Positions 1-5,993 of a DNA stretch of 6,881 bases are shown here, piece after piece. The stretch is from an uncultured Chlamydiae bacterium. Its GTDB lineage: Bacteria > Chlamydiota > Chlamydiia > Chlamydiales > SM23-39. Every line of letters starts with the position of its first letter. Position 1 is the stretch's first letter. The position numbers and the translations under genes are program-made. Where the stretch lies: positions 1 to 6,881 of the forward strand of contig CAISYW010000026.1 of the NCBI GenBank assembly GCA_903889795.1, read 5' to 3'. The notes under the pieces were generated by a model. It was given only the letters and a program-made list of their open reading frames with translations. It did no database searches and was not told the DNA's origin.

Positions 1-1120
1 GATATTTAAGAGCCGCGATCACATCTTCTTTGCGCAAAATGACAACGGACAGATCTTCATCTGTTGTCCCTAACTCCAGTTTGCGGTTCAACTTATATCT
101 ACCAACACGACCCAGATTATAACGTTTCGGATCGAAGAACAGACGCATGATTGCCGAACGTGCGTTGGAGAGCGTAGGTGGCTCGCCGGGACGGATTTTA
201 CGATAAAAATCTTTCAATGCCGACTCGTAAGAATCCGACGTATCTTTCGTCATCATCTTAATGACAGGATGAGTTTCATCAGCTTCTTCGGCAATACGAA
301 CCGCCTGAACACCCTCGTCGACCATTCGCTTAAGCATAGCCGTAGTCAGTTTTTCACCGGCCTTTCCGAACACGAGTCCCGTGGTTTCGTCAACGACATC
401 TTCCGCGAGAATTTTACCCACTAACTTGACAAAATCTTTTTCCGATTTGATCTTTACTTTGATCGTTTCAAAAAACTCTTCAATAATATCCGCATCCGTC
501 GAATAGCCAAGAGTTCGGATAAATGTAGACGCGAGAATCTTACGACGCCGTTTTTTCCTGTCGATGTAAATATAGACAAGATCGTTGTTATCAAAAGACG
601 CCTCAAGCCAACTACCGCGATAAGGGATGACTCGGAACGAATAAATCATGGTACCTTTTGGATGACGCTCTTGCTCAAAAGCGATACCAGGAGATCGGTG
701 CAGCTGCGATACGATGACTCGCTCCGCTCCGTTGATGATAAATGTTCCTTTTTCGGTCATCACGGGAATTGTCCCCATGTAGACCTCTTCTTCTTTAATC
801 CCCGTCTCATCGGTCAAACGAAATTTGACTTTCATTGTCACATTGAGAGTAATACCGCGGCGGATACATTCATCTGGCGAATATTTAGGAACACCGAGGT
901 TGTATGATAAAAACTCAAGGACAGTTTTTTCGTCATAGGATTTAATTGGAAAGATCTCATTGAAGACCTCTTGCAATCCGACATTCTCGCGTTCATGAGG
1001 CAACAAATGCGACTGAAGAAACAGATTGTAAGATTTGATCTGGATCTCGATCAAATTAGGCAAATCGATAATCTCTTCCCGTTCCCGGAAACTCACCCTT
1101 TTCGGCGGTTTTTTTAGCAT
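1..1120 (-). CDS. rpoB: RNA polymerase beta subunit, N-terminal 373 residues (cut by window edge)
   Basis: Beta subunit of the core RNA polymerase, which with beta' forms the active-site cleft. I translated the minus strand from the ATG at 1118-1120 and the frame stays open to the left edge. Recognisable family blocks in order: VYMGTIPVMTEKGTFIINGAE (about 113-133), ERVIVSQLHRSPG (133-145), IIPYRGSWLEA, IYIDRKKRRRKI, RPGEPPT (310-316) and the LFFDPKRYNLGRVGRYKLNR block (327-346). Val137 aligns with E. coli Val146, an N-terminal rifampicin-cluster site; the main rifampicin region lies outside the window. Compared with E. coli, roughly 45-50 residues are missing between the IDRKKRRRK block and RPGEPPT, which looks like a lineage difference rather than damage. 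An AGGAG Shine-Dalgarno (1130-1134) sits 9 nt before the ATG. It follows rplL on the same strand after a 101-nt spacer; rpoC would be expected next, beyond the edge. Confidence 0.98.
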   Translation of the reverse strand, partial: MLKKPPKRVSFREREEIIDLPNLIEIQIKSYNLFLQSHLLPHERENVGLQEVFNEIFPIKSYDEKTVLEFLSYNLGVPKYSPDECIRRGITLNVTMKVKFRLTDETGIKEEEVYMGTIPVMTEKGTFIINGAERVIVSQLHRSPGIAFEQERHPKGTMIYSFRVIPYRGSWLEASFDNNDLVYIYIDRKKRRRKILASTFIRTLGYSTDADIIEEFFETIKVKIKSEKDFVKLVGKILAEDVVDETTGLVFGKAGEKLTTAMLKRMVDEGVQAVRIAEEADETHPVIKMMTKDTSDSYESALKDFYRKIRPGEPPTLSNARSAIMRLFFDPKRYNLGRVGRYKLNRKLELGTTDEDLSVVILRKEDVIAALKY

Positions 1121-1221
1121 GCTGCTTCGCTCCTAAATACGTTTGACATGGTTCTCGACAACGACAAGAGAGCAGAAACCTTCCAACCGGTTTCTGCACT
1201 TCACGCTTAGCTAAGCCACTC
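1121..1221 (-). promoter_or_regulatory. rplL-rpoB intergenic spacer with hairpin
   Basis: This 101-nt spacer contains a perfect 9-bp inverted repeat: GCAGAAACC (1172-1180) and GGTTTCTGC (1189-1197) with an 8-nt loop. On the transcribed minus strand the stem is followed only by TCTCTTGT, a weak U tract, so it is a poor full terminator. A 12-base palindrome, GCTTAGCTAAGC (1205-1216), lies just after the rplL stop. Enterobacteria have a partial terminator and an RNase III site in the same spacer, which lower rpoB relative to the ribosomal genes. An equivalent role here is inference. No convincing promoter for rpoB is visible. Confidence 0.5.
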
Positions 1222-1605
1222 TTAGAGACCTTTTAAGGTCACCTTCGCGCCGGCCGCTTGCAGCTTCTTCGAAATCTCTTCTGCTTCCGCTTTGGGAGAC
1301 GATGCTTTAATTTCCTTAGGAGCACCCTCAACTAAATCTTTCGCTTCTTTCAAACCAAAGCCCGTGACTTCGCGAACAGCTTTAATAACGCCGATCTTTT
1401 TGTCATCAGGAATTGGTGCTTCCAGAATAATTTTAAATTCAGTTGACTCTGATACCGGTGCAGCAGCAACAGCAACAGGAGCAGCAACAGAAGCAACAGC
1501 AGCTTTAACACCCCATTTATCTTCCAGAGCCTTTTTCAATTTAGCCATATCCAGGACGGAGAGTTGACTGAGTTTTTCTACGAGATCATCTAAATGTGCA
1601 TTCAC
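1222..1605 (-). CDS. rplL: 50S ribosomal protein L7/L12
   Basis: Stalk protein of the large subunit that recruits and stimulates the translational GTPases, including EF-Tu encoded upstream. At 127 residues it is typical of the family. The N-terminal dimerisation domain (about 1-34, LDDLVEKLSQLSVLDMAKLKK) binds L10. It is followed by an alanine/valine-rich flexible hinge (about 35-53). The C-terminal factor-binding domain (about 55-127) carries KKIGVIKAVREVTG (69-82) and GLKEAKDLVE (84-93). The start is a GTG at 1603-1605; the nearby ATG at 1599-1601 is out of frame. An AGAGG Shine-Dalgarno lies 7 nt upstream. It is separated from rplJ by 24 nt and surely cotranscribed with it. The C-terminal KGL tail resembles chlamydial L7/L12. 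Confidence 0.98.
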   Translation of the reverse strand: MNAHLDDLVEKLSQLSVLDMAKLKKALEDKWGVKAAVASVAAPVAVAAAPVSESTEFKIILEAPIPDDKKIGVIKAVREVTGFGLKEAKDLVEGAPKEIKASSPKAEAEEISKKLQAAGAKVTLKGL

Positions 1606-1629
1606 GGTGTTACCTCTTAATTGTTTTTC

Positions 1630-2136
1630 TTAACTTTTTTGTTCTAAAATCGATAAGGGCTCGCTCATAACTGCATCGAGAACGCTGAGCATTTGAGACA
1701 TCGGAGAAACGAGGAGAGCAATAAACTCAGAACGCATCTCATTGATACCTGGCAGTTTAGACAGCATTTCCACATCTGGGCCGCTGAATACTTTCCCTTC
1801 GATTTTGCCATAGACAACTTCGAGTATATTCTGGTTGTCTTCCGAAAACTTGTAGAGGACCTTCGCTGGTGCGATTGCATCTTCTTTCTGCACGAATACT
1901 ACGCCAATATGTCCACTTAAAATCGATTCATCGATTTTGAGACCGGACATCTCGGCTGCTTTCAAAAAGATACGCTTACGCACCACCTCGAAAAGAGAAC
2001 CTGTTTTTGCTAACTGATCGCGAAAAACCCAAGAAAGATTGGGTGGAAGGCGATTATAGCGAGTAATATACATGGCGCTCGAGGAATCGATCTTTTGCTT
2101 AATCTCATCGAGCAACAATTTTTTTTCGTCTCTCAT
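1630..2136 (-). CDS. rplJ: 50S ribosomal protein L10
   Basis: L10 anchors L7/L12 dimers to the ribosome at the base of the stalk, next to L11. The 168-residue product matches the usual length (E. coli 165). The N-terminal globular domain (about 1-130) has the AMYITRYNRLPPNLSWVFRDQL stretch and the VVRKRIFLKAA motif, equivalent to the family's V-KN-L-A block. The C-terminal segment (about 132-168, SEFIALLVSPMSQMLSVLDAV) is the long helix that carries the L12 dimers; its length suggests two dimers. The start is an ATG at 2134-2136 with a strong GGAGGAG Shine-Dalgarno lying inside the end of rplA. Only 2 nt separate the rplA stop from this ATG, so translation is probably coupled. A run of 8 A falls in codons 4-6. 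The sequence is more diverged than its neighbours, as is common for L10. Confidence 0.95.
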   Translation of the reverse strand: MRDEKKLLLDEIKQKIDSSSAMYITRYNRLPPNLSWVFRDQLAKTGSLFEVVRKRIFLKAAEMSGLKIDESILSGHIGVVFVQKEDAIAPAKVLYKFSEDNQNILEVVYGKIEGKVFSGPDVEMLSKLPGINEMRSEFIALLVSPMSQMLSVLDAVMSEPLSILEQKS

Positions 2137-2138
2137 CG

Positions 2139-2849
2139 TTACTCCTCCGTATTAACGGACTGAATCGATTGTAGATCGATTTTCAGACCGGGTCCCATTG
2201 TAGATGTGAGATAAAGGGAGCGAAAAAAAGCTCCTTTCGAACTTGCAGGTTTCATCCGGCTGAGAGAATTCAAAAGCGCGTGAATATTCTCGACGAGATT
2301 CTTTTCGATAAAGGAGAGTTTTCCAACAGCATTATTGACAATACCCATTTTATCGACTTTAAACTCGATTTTTCCCGCCTTTAATTCCTTAACGGCTTTC
2401 GCTACATCCGTCGTTACCGTTCCTGCTTTAGGAGTCGGCATCAACCCGCGAGGTCCGAGAACTTTTCCAAGTTTACCCAGCTCGCGCATCATATCCGGAG
2501 TTGCAACCAGTGCAGAAAAATCCGTCCATCCGCCTTTGATTTTTTCGAGCAATTCATCGGCTCCAACATAATCGGCTCCAGCATCCAACGCCTCTTTTGC
2601 CTTATCGCCTTTGGCGATAACGACGAGAGTTAACGTCTTACCGGTACCGTTAGGTAATGAAACGGTTCCGCGCACTTGCTGATCCGACTTCTTCACATCA
2701 ACGCCTACCTTCAGAGCAATACCGACTGATTGGTCGAATTTAACTGGAGGACATTTTTTCAATATCGCTACTGCCTCTTCCAGCTTGTAGGACTTCAGAG
2801 GATCGAACAGCTTTTCGATCTCTTTCATTCGTTTCGATTTATGTGCCAT
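2139..2849 (-). CDS. rplA: 50S ribosomal protein L1
   Basis: L1 forms the mobile L1 stalk at the E site, helps release deacylated tRNA, and in many bacteria represses its own operon by binding the rplK mRNA leader. I chose the ATG at 2847-2849 (236 residues, MAHKSKRMKEIEKLF). A TTG 12 nt upstream opens the same frame but overlaps the rplK stop, and GAGGG lies 5 nt before the ATG. Family landmarks: FDQSVGIALKVGVDVKKSDQ, RGTVSLPNGTGK, ATPDMMRELGKLGKVLGPRG, LMPTPKAGTVT, and near the C terminus TSTMGPG with the conserved Thr217-Met218-Gly219 RNA-binding triplet. One base separates it from the rplK stop and two from the rplJ start, so the three genes form a tightly packed unit. Similarity is clearest to chlamydial L1 as I remember it. 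Confidence 0.97.
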   Translation of the reverse strand: MAHKSKRMKEIEKLFDPLKSYKLEEAVAILKKCPPVKFDQSVGIALKVGVDVKKSDQQVRGTVSLPNGTGKTLTLVVIAKGDKAKEALDAGADYVGADELLEKIKGGWTDFSALVATPDMMRELGKLGKVLGPRGLMPTPKAGTVTTDVAKAVKELKAGKIEFKVDKMGIVNNAVGKLSFIEKNLVENIHALLNSLSRMKPASSKGAFFRSLYLTSTMGPGLKIDLQSIQSVNTEE

Positions 2850-2850
2850 A

Positions 2851-3279
2851 TCAACCCTCAACTATATCAACGCCCATAGAACGTGCTGTTCCCATGACCA
2901 TCATCATGGCAGCTTCTTCGGATACAATCCGCATGTCCTGGACTTTTGATTTTGCAATTTTCGAAACTTGAGATTTCGTCAGCTTTCCCACTTTGTCGCG
3001 ATTAGGCACCTTAGATCCCGATTCGATCCCAAGCTCTTTCAAAATGAGCCGAGAGACCGGAGGCTGCTTCGTGATAAACGTGAACGATTTATCTTGATAA
3101 ACGGTGATAATGACCGGGAGAATATCGCCAGTCCTATCTTGTGTTTTTGCATTAAATTCCTTGCAAAAAGCCATAATATTAATACCGGCCGAACCGAGGG
3201 CAGGACCAATCGGCGGCGCGGGATTCGCTTTTCCTGCAGGAATTTGCAGTTTAATTGTTTTAACAACTTTTTTTGCCAT
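2851..3279 (-). CDS. rplK: 50S ribosomal protein L11
   Basis: L11 binds the GTPase-associated region of 23S rRNA at the stalk base, where EF-Tu and EF-G act and where thiopeptide antibiotics bind. The 142-residue product is full length. The N-terminal domain (about 1-70) contains PAGKANPAPPIGPALG, with Pro22, Pro23 and Pro26 of the thiostrepton-contact helix retained, then AGINIMAFCKEFNAKTQ. The C-terminal rRNA-binding domain (about 75-142) has VPNRDKVGKLTKSQVSKIA and GTARSMGVDIVEG. The ATG (3277-3279) is preceded by AAAGGAG with 4-5 nt spacing. It is the first gene of the rplKAJL cluster and follows a 135-nt structured leader after nusG; its stop is one base from the rplA start. Confidence 0.98.
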   Translation of the reverse strand: MAKKVVKTIKLQIPAGKANPAPPIGPALGSAGINIMAFCKEFNAKTQDRTGDILPVIITVYQDKSFTFITKQPPVSRLILKELGIESGSKVPNRDKVGKLTKSQVSKIAKSKVQDMRIVSEEAAMMMVMGTARSMGVDIVEG

Positions 3280-3414
3280 CTTTCTCCTTTACGGGTCCAC
3301 AACTCATCAGAGTTGTCTTTCGAGAAGATTCTCTCCCCGCAACATTACATGCAGCAATCGTGCAAAAAGCTGCACCTTTCTTCATGATCCCAGCCCAAAT
3401 GGCATGGGACAATA
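3280..3414 (-). promoter_or_regulatory. Structured rplK leader, candidate L1 autoregulatory site
   Basis: This is the longest spacer in the minus-strand cluster. Read on the minus strand it holds several inverted repeats. The most notable is a 7-bp closing stem between UUGCGGG (3342-3336) and CCCGUAA (3295-3289), which encloses two small hairpins. These are GAGA/UCUC (3333-3322) and ACAACUC-UGAU-GAGUUGU (3316-3299). The closing stem ends directly at the rplK Shine-Dalgarno. Farther upstream are a bulged 8-bp stem just after the nusG stop (3409-3388) and a 5-bp stem (3375-3360). None is followed by a U tract, so none reads as a terminator. L1 represses the L11 operon through this leader in other bacteria; applying that here is inference from position and structure. 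Confidence 0.45.
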
Positions 3415-3957
3415 CTATGCGCTATCCGCAGAAACACCTTCGACTTGCCAGAATTCAAGATCATCGACACGCGTGTCTCGACCAAAAATCGAAACCATCA
3501 CGCTAAGACGTCCTTTCTCATGGTTGACTTCGATAACCGATCCGATGAAATTGATAAAAACACCTTCGGTGATCTTGACTCGGTCGCCCACCTGGACTTT
3601 ATGTTTTTGAACAACGCCTTTCTTACGCTCTTCAAGCTCTTGCAAAATATTGCTGATCTCTTTTTCAGATAGAGCCGATGGCGTTTCGCCGCCTAAGAAA
3701 TCAATAACACCCGCGACATTCTTGACGTAGGCCCATGATTCTTCAGTAAACTCCATTTTAATGAGTAGATATCCCGGCCAAATCCGTTTTTCGCTAACAT
3801 GCTGCTGACCACGTTTCACCTCAGCAACTTGTTCTGTTGGAATAAGAATTTCAGAAATAAATTCATTCATCCCTTTAGAGACAAGTGCTTCCTCGATGTT
3901 TTTTTTGACTTTTTTCTCGTGGCTCGGGATCACTTGAACGACATACCAATATTGCAT
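3415..3957 (-). CDS. nusG: Transcription elongation/antitermination factor NusG
   Basis: NusG binds the RNA polymerase clamp to reduce pausing and, through its KOW domain, contacts Rho or ribosomal protein S10. The start is the ATG at 3955-3957 (180 residues, MQYWYVVQVIPSHEKKV): AGGA lies 6 nt upstream, and a TTG 18 nt earlier would overlap secE. The N-terminal NGN domain (about 1-112) carries WYVVQ and the RIWPGYLL block (58-65) that touches polymerase. The linker is followed by a KOW domain (about 122-175) with VGDRVKITEGVF and VSIFGRDTRVDDLEFWQVE; Phe158 corresponds to the E. coli Phe165 region used for Rho/S10 contact. It lies 10 nt after secE, the usual secE-nusG pair, and upstream of the rplK leader. 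Confidence 0.98.
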   Translation of the reverse strand: MQYWYVVQVIPSHEKKVKKNIEEALVSKGMNEFISEILIPTEQVAEVKRGQQHVSEKRIWPGYLLIKMEFTEESWAYVKNVAGVIDFLGGETPSALSEKEISNILQELEERKKGVVQKHKVQVGDRVKITEGVFINFIGSVIEVNHEKGRLSVMVSIFGRDTRVDDLEFWQVEGVSADSA

Positions 3958-3967
3958 TATGATTCCT

Positions 3968-4189
3968 TTAACCAAAAATCATCCGTACAAGCGTTCCGAT
4001 CCCCGTGACCGTCCCGCGAATAAACAAATCGCAGAGATAGATCATCAATCCAAAGACAAATGTTGCGATAATCACTGCCTTTGTACTCATCAACAGTTCT
4101 TCTTTTGAAGTCCAAGTAACCTTTTTCAGTTCATTGATGACTTCGCGAAAAAAACTTTGCTTCTTCTTTTGCGGTATAATTGTACTCAT
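3968..4189 (-). CDS. secE: Preprotein translocase subunit SecE
   Basis: SecE is the small essential clamp subunit of the SecYEG channel in the inner membrane. I place the start at the ATG 4187-4189 (73 residues). The frame stays open upstream, but that stretch is the tRNA-Trp gene, so the longer reading is spurious. An AAGGA lies 4 nt before the ATG. The protein has a lysine-rich N terminus, the amphipathic family signature FFREVINELKKVTWTSKEEL (13-32, with the conserved Trp26), and one transmembrane helix (about 38-57). This is the short single-helix form usual outside enterobacteria. The gene begins only 14 nt after the tRNA-Trp 3' end, and its stop lies 10 nt before nusG. Confidence 0.95.
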   Translation of the reverse strand: MSTIIPQKKKQSFFREVINELKKVTWTSKEELLMSTKAVIIATFVFGLMIYLCDLFIRGTVTGIGTLVRMIFG

Positions 4190-4203
4190 TCGATCCTTAT
4201 CTA

Positions 4204-4276
4204 CGAGTGCGGAGGGATTCGAACCCCCGACCCGCGGCTTTGGAGACCGCTGCTCTACCAGCTGAGCTACACACCC
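4204..4276 (-). tRNA. tRNA-Trp (anticodon CCA)
   Basis: The minus strand folds as a complete 73-nt cloverleaf. The acceptor GGGTGTG pairs with CGCACTC (with G-U pairs at 2-71 and 6-67), and the D stem is GCTC/GAGC with loop AGCTGGTA. The anticodon stem is GCGGT/GCCGC with loop CTCCAAA, giving anticodon CCA. The variable loop is GGGTC, and the T stem is GGGGG/CCCTC with loop TTCGAAT; the discriminator is G. The 3' CCA is not encoded. It sits between tuf and secE and must be cut out of their common transcript if they are cotranscribed. Confidence 0.97.
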
Positions 4277-4284
4277 TAACCCAA

Positions 4285-4307
4285 AGCCGCGCAACAATTG
4301 CGCGGCT
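4285..4307 (-). terminator. GC-rich hairpin after tuf, weak or partial terminator
   Basis: A perfect 10-bp stem, AGCCGCGCAA with TTGCGCGGCT around a 3-nt loop, begins 10 nt after the tuf stop. On the minus strand it is followed by TTTGGGTT, a short broken U tract, then 8 nt after the stem by tRNA-Trp. The form suggests a leaky terminator or an RNA processing/stability element that lets some transcripts run into tRNA-Trp, secE and the ribosomal genes. Confidence 0.55.
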
Positions 4308-4317
4308 CGACAGTCAC

Positions 4318-5502
4318 TTACTTAATGATCTTGGAAACCGTACCGGCTCCAATCGTGCGGCCGCCTTCGCGGATAGCAAAGCGTATGCCTTCTTCCATCG
4401 CAATTGGATGGATAAGTTCAGCTGTCAGCTCGACATTATCGCCCGGCATAACCATCTCTGTTCCTGCAGGAAGTGTTACTGTACCCGTAACATCCGTCGT
4501 GCGGAAATAGAATTGAGGACGGTATCCCGTGAAGAAAGGCTTATGACGTCCACCTTCGTCTTTCGTGAGAACATAAATAGTTCCTTTGAATTGCGAATGA
4601 GGCGTGCATGTGCCGGGAGCGGACAACACCATTCCGCGCTCAACATCGTTTTTCTCAATACTGCGCAGAAGAACACCAACGTTTTCTCCAGCTCGCGCTT
4701 CATCAAGAATTTTGTTGAACATTTCCAAGCCCGTCGCAACGGTCTCGCGCGTTTCGCGAATTCCGACGATTTGAAGCTTATCGTTCACACGTACAATGCC
4801 GCGCTCAACACGTCCCGTCACTACCGTACCGCGTCCTGAAATAGAGAACACGTCTTCGATTGGCATCAGGAAGGGTTTATCAACTTCACGTGCCGGTGTA
4901 GGGATACGATCATCGATCGTATTCATCAACTCTTTAATTTGCGCTACATAATGAGCATCGCCTTCCAGAGCTTTTAAAGCTGAACCGCGAATAATAGGTA
5001 CGTTTTTATACCCTTTCGCTTCCAAAAGTTCAGTTAATTCCATCTCGACGAGTTCGACCAACTCTTCATCGCCCTTGCCGATCATGTCCATTTTGTTGAG
5101 AAAAACGACAATCGCAGGAACACCAACTTGACGAGCGAGAAGAATATGTTCTTTCGTCTGAGGCATCGGACCATCGGTCGCAGCGACAACGAGAATCGCG
5201 CCGTCCATCTGAGCCGCACCGGTAATCATATTCTTGACATAGTCAGCGTGGCCGGGGCAGTCTACGTGAGCATAGTGGCGGTTCGCCGTTTCATACTCAA
5301 CGTGCGTTGAATTAATAGTAATCCCGCGCGCTTTTTCCTCTGGCGAATTATCGATCGAGGCATAGTCGCGATATTTTGCTGTTCCTTGATCTGCCAACAC
5401 TTTCGTGATCGCCGCTGTCAGCGTCGTTTTACCGTGGTCAACGTGGCCAATCGTTCCAATGTTGACGTGTGGTTTTTTCCGTTGATACGTTTCTTTCGCC
5501 AT
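4318..5502 (-). CDS. tuf: Translation elongation factor EF-Tu
   Basis: EF-Tu is the GTPase that delivers aminoacyl-tRNA to the ribosomal A site. The 394-residue product is full length. The GTPase domain (about 1-200) shows the P-loop GHVDHGKT (19-26), GITIN with the switch-I threonine (Thr62), DCPGH with catalytic His85, NKMD (136-139) and SAL (174-176). Domains 2 and 3 follow, with ISGRGTVVTGRVERG and the C-terminal IREGGRTIGAGTVSKI. The ATG (5500-5502) has GGAGG 4 nt upstream. The sequence is close to chlamydial EF-Tu (for example MAKETYQRKKPH at the N terminus). It lies 23 nt after tRNA-Thr and before tRNA-Trp, so the three are probably transcribed together. Only one tuf copy can be judged from this window. 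Confidence 0.99.
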   Translation of the reverse strand: MAKETYQRKKPHVNIGTIGHVDHGKTTLTAAITKVLADQGTAKYRDYASIDNSPEEKARGITINSTHVEYETANRHYAHVDCPGHADYVKNMITGAAQMDGAILVVAATDGPMPQTKEHILLARQVGVPAIVVFLNKMDMIGKGDEELVELVEMELTELLEAKGYKNVPIIRGSALKALEGDAHYVAQIKELMNTIDDRIPTPAREVDKPFLMPIEDVFSISGRGTVVTGRVERGIVRVNDKLQIVGIRETRETVATGLEMFNKILDEARAGENVGVLLRSIEKNDVERGMVLSAPGTCTPHSQFKGTIYVLTKDEGGRHKPFFTGYRPQFYFRTTDVTGTVTLPAGTEMVMPGDNVELTAELIHPIAMEEGIRFAIREGGRTIGAGTVSKIIK

Positions 5503-5525
5503 TGTTCCTCCGTTAGGATCTTATT

Positions 5526-5597
5526 TGCCCAAGATAGGAATTGAACCTACGACCACTTGCTTACCATGCAAGTGCTCTACCACTGAGCTACCTGGGC
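5526..5597 (-). tRNA. tRNA-Thr (anticodon GGT)
   Basis: A 72-nt cloverleaf on the minus strand. The acceptor GCCCAGG pairs with CTTGGGC (one G-U), and the D stem is GCTC/GAGC with loop AGTGGTA. The anticodon stem is CTTGC/GCAAG with loop ATGGTAA, giving anticodon GGT, which reads ACC and ACU threonine codons. The variable loop is TGGTC, and the T stem is GTAGG/CCTAT with loop TTCAATT; the discriminator is A. CCA is not encoded. It lies 23 nt before tuf; a threonine tRNA directly upstream of tuf is also seen in the E. coli tufB operon. Confidence 0.97.
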
Positions 5598-5696
5598 GTT
5601 TCGGTTTTTCTTATCGTACAATTCACTAAAAAGCTTAAAGCTTAGCCGTCATGATCAAATTCTCGCAAGCCATTCCCAGGTTTACCCTCATGAATA

Positions 5697-5915
5697 CTAC
5701 TTTTGCCTATAAACAATCCGCGCTTTGGTCAAATCGTATGGAGACATTTCTACGGAAACGGTATCCCCGGCATATACTCGGATGTTCCGCATGCGCATTT
5801 TTCCGCACAAATGCGCAATCACTCTCATTCCGTTTTCCAAAACCACGCTAAAATGCATATTTGGCAATAATTCTTCGACTTTCCCATCAATTTTGATGGT
5901 CTCTTCTCTCGCCAT
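5697..5915 (-). CDS. infA: Translation initiation factor IF-1
   Basis: IF-1 binds the A site of the 30S subunit and aids IF-2 and IF-3 in start-codon selection. The 72-residue protein is a complete OB-fold with the family blocks KVEELLPNMHFSVVLENG (12-29), AHLCGKMRMRNIRV (34-47), GDTVSVE (50-56) and YDLTKARIVYR (60-70). The ATG (5913-5915) matches the family start, and an in-frame stop lies 18 nt upstream with no other start between. Oddly, the 25 nt before the ATG contain no Shine-Dalgarno-like sequence, unlike every other minus-strand gene here. It is the first minus-strand gene, divergent from sufE, and 99 nt before tRNA-Thr; that 99-nt gap holds no clear promoter or terminator. Confidence 0.97.
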   Translation of the reverse strand: MAREETIKIDGKVEELLPNMHFSVVLENGMRVIAHLCGKMRMRNIRVYAGDTVSVEMSPYDLTKARIVYRQK

Positions 5916-5957
5916 GGGTTGGTACTTTGGTTAGTGATTAGCTAGCAAATGCTAACA

Positions 5958-5987
5958 ATAAGACTATATTGAGGGGTTAAATGTCAA
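5958..5987 (-). promoter_or_regulatory. Candidate sigma-70-type promoter for infA
   Basis: On the minus strand a perfect -35 hexamer TTGACA (5987-5982) is followed after 18 nt by TCTTAT (5963-5958), which matches 4 of 6 bases of TATAAT. Transcription would start roughly 35 nt before the infA ATG. A better -10-like TATAGT (5968-5963) lies only 13 nt from the -35, too close for the usual spacing. Assignment is by pattern only. Confidence 0.35.
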
Positions 5988-5993
5988 TGGACT

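Noticed and set aside
2850..2861. TTG start for rplA giving four extra residues
   Set aside because: It overlaps the rplK stop, and the ATG at 2849 has a better-spaced GAGGG and matches the family N terminus.
3360..3409. Terminator between nusG and rplK
   Set aside because: The stems at 3388-3409 and 3360-3375 are short or bulged and lack a following U tract on the transcribed strand.
3104..3610. 168-codon plus-strand open frame across rplK and nusG
   Set aside because: It is antisense to two certain genes and their spacer, with no recognisable protein features.
3958..3975. TTG start for nusG giving six extra residues
   Set aside because: The ATG at 3957 has an AGGA 6 nt upstream and starts at the conserved WYVVQ region; the TTG overlaps the end of secE.
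4190..4297. In-frame 36-codon N-terminal extension of secE
   Set aside because: The extension is the translation of the tRNA-Trp gene; the ATG at 4189 has its own Shine-Dalgarno and gives a normal SecE length.
4180..4839. 219-codon plus-strand open frame
   Set aside because: It runs antisense through tRNA-Trp and tuf with no family resemblance; it is a shadow of the tuf coding frame.
5598..5696. Possible promoter for tRNA-Thr and tuf in the infA-tRNA gap (TACGAT near 5617)
   Set aside because: No acceptable -35 at normal spacing, and the doubled AAGCTT repeat there cannot form a stable hairpin; not supportable.
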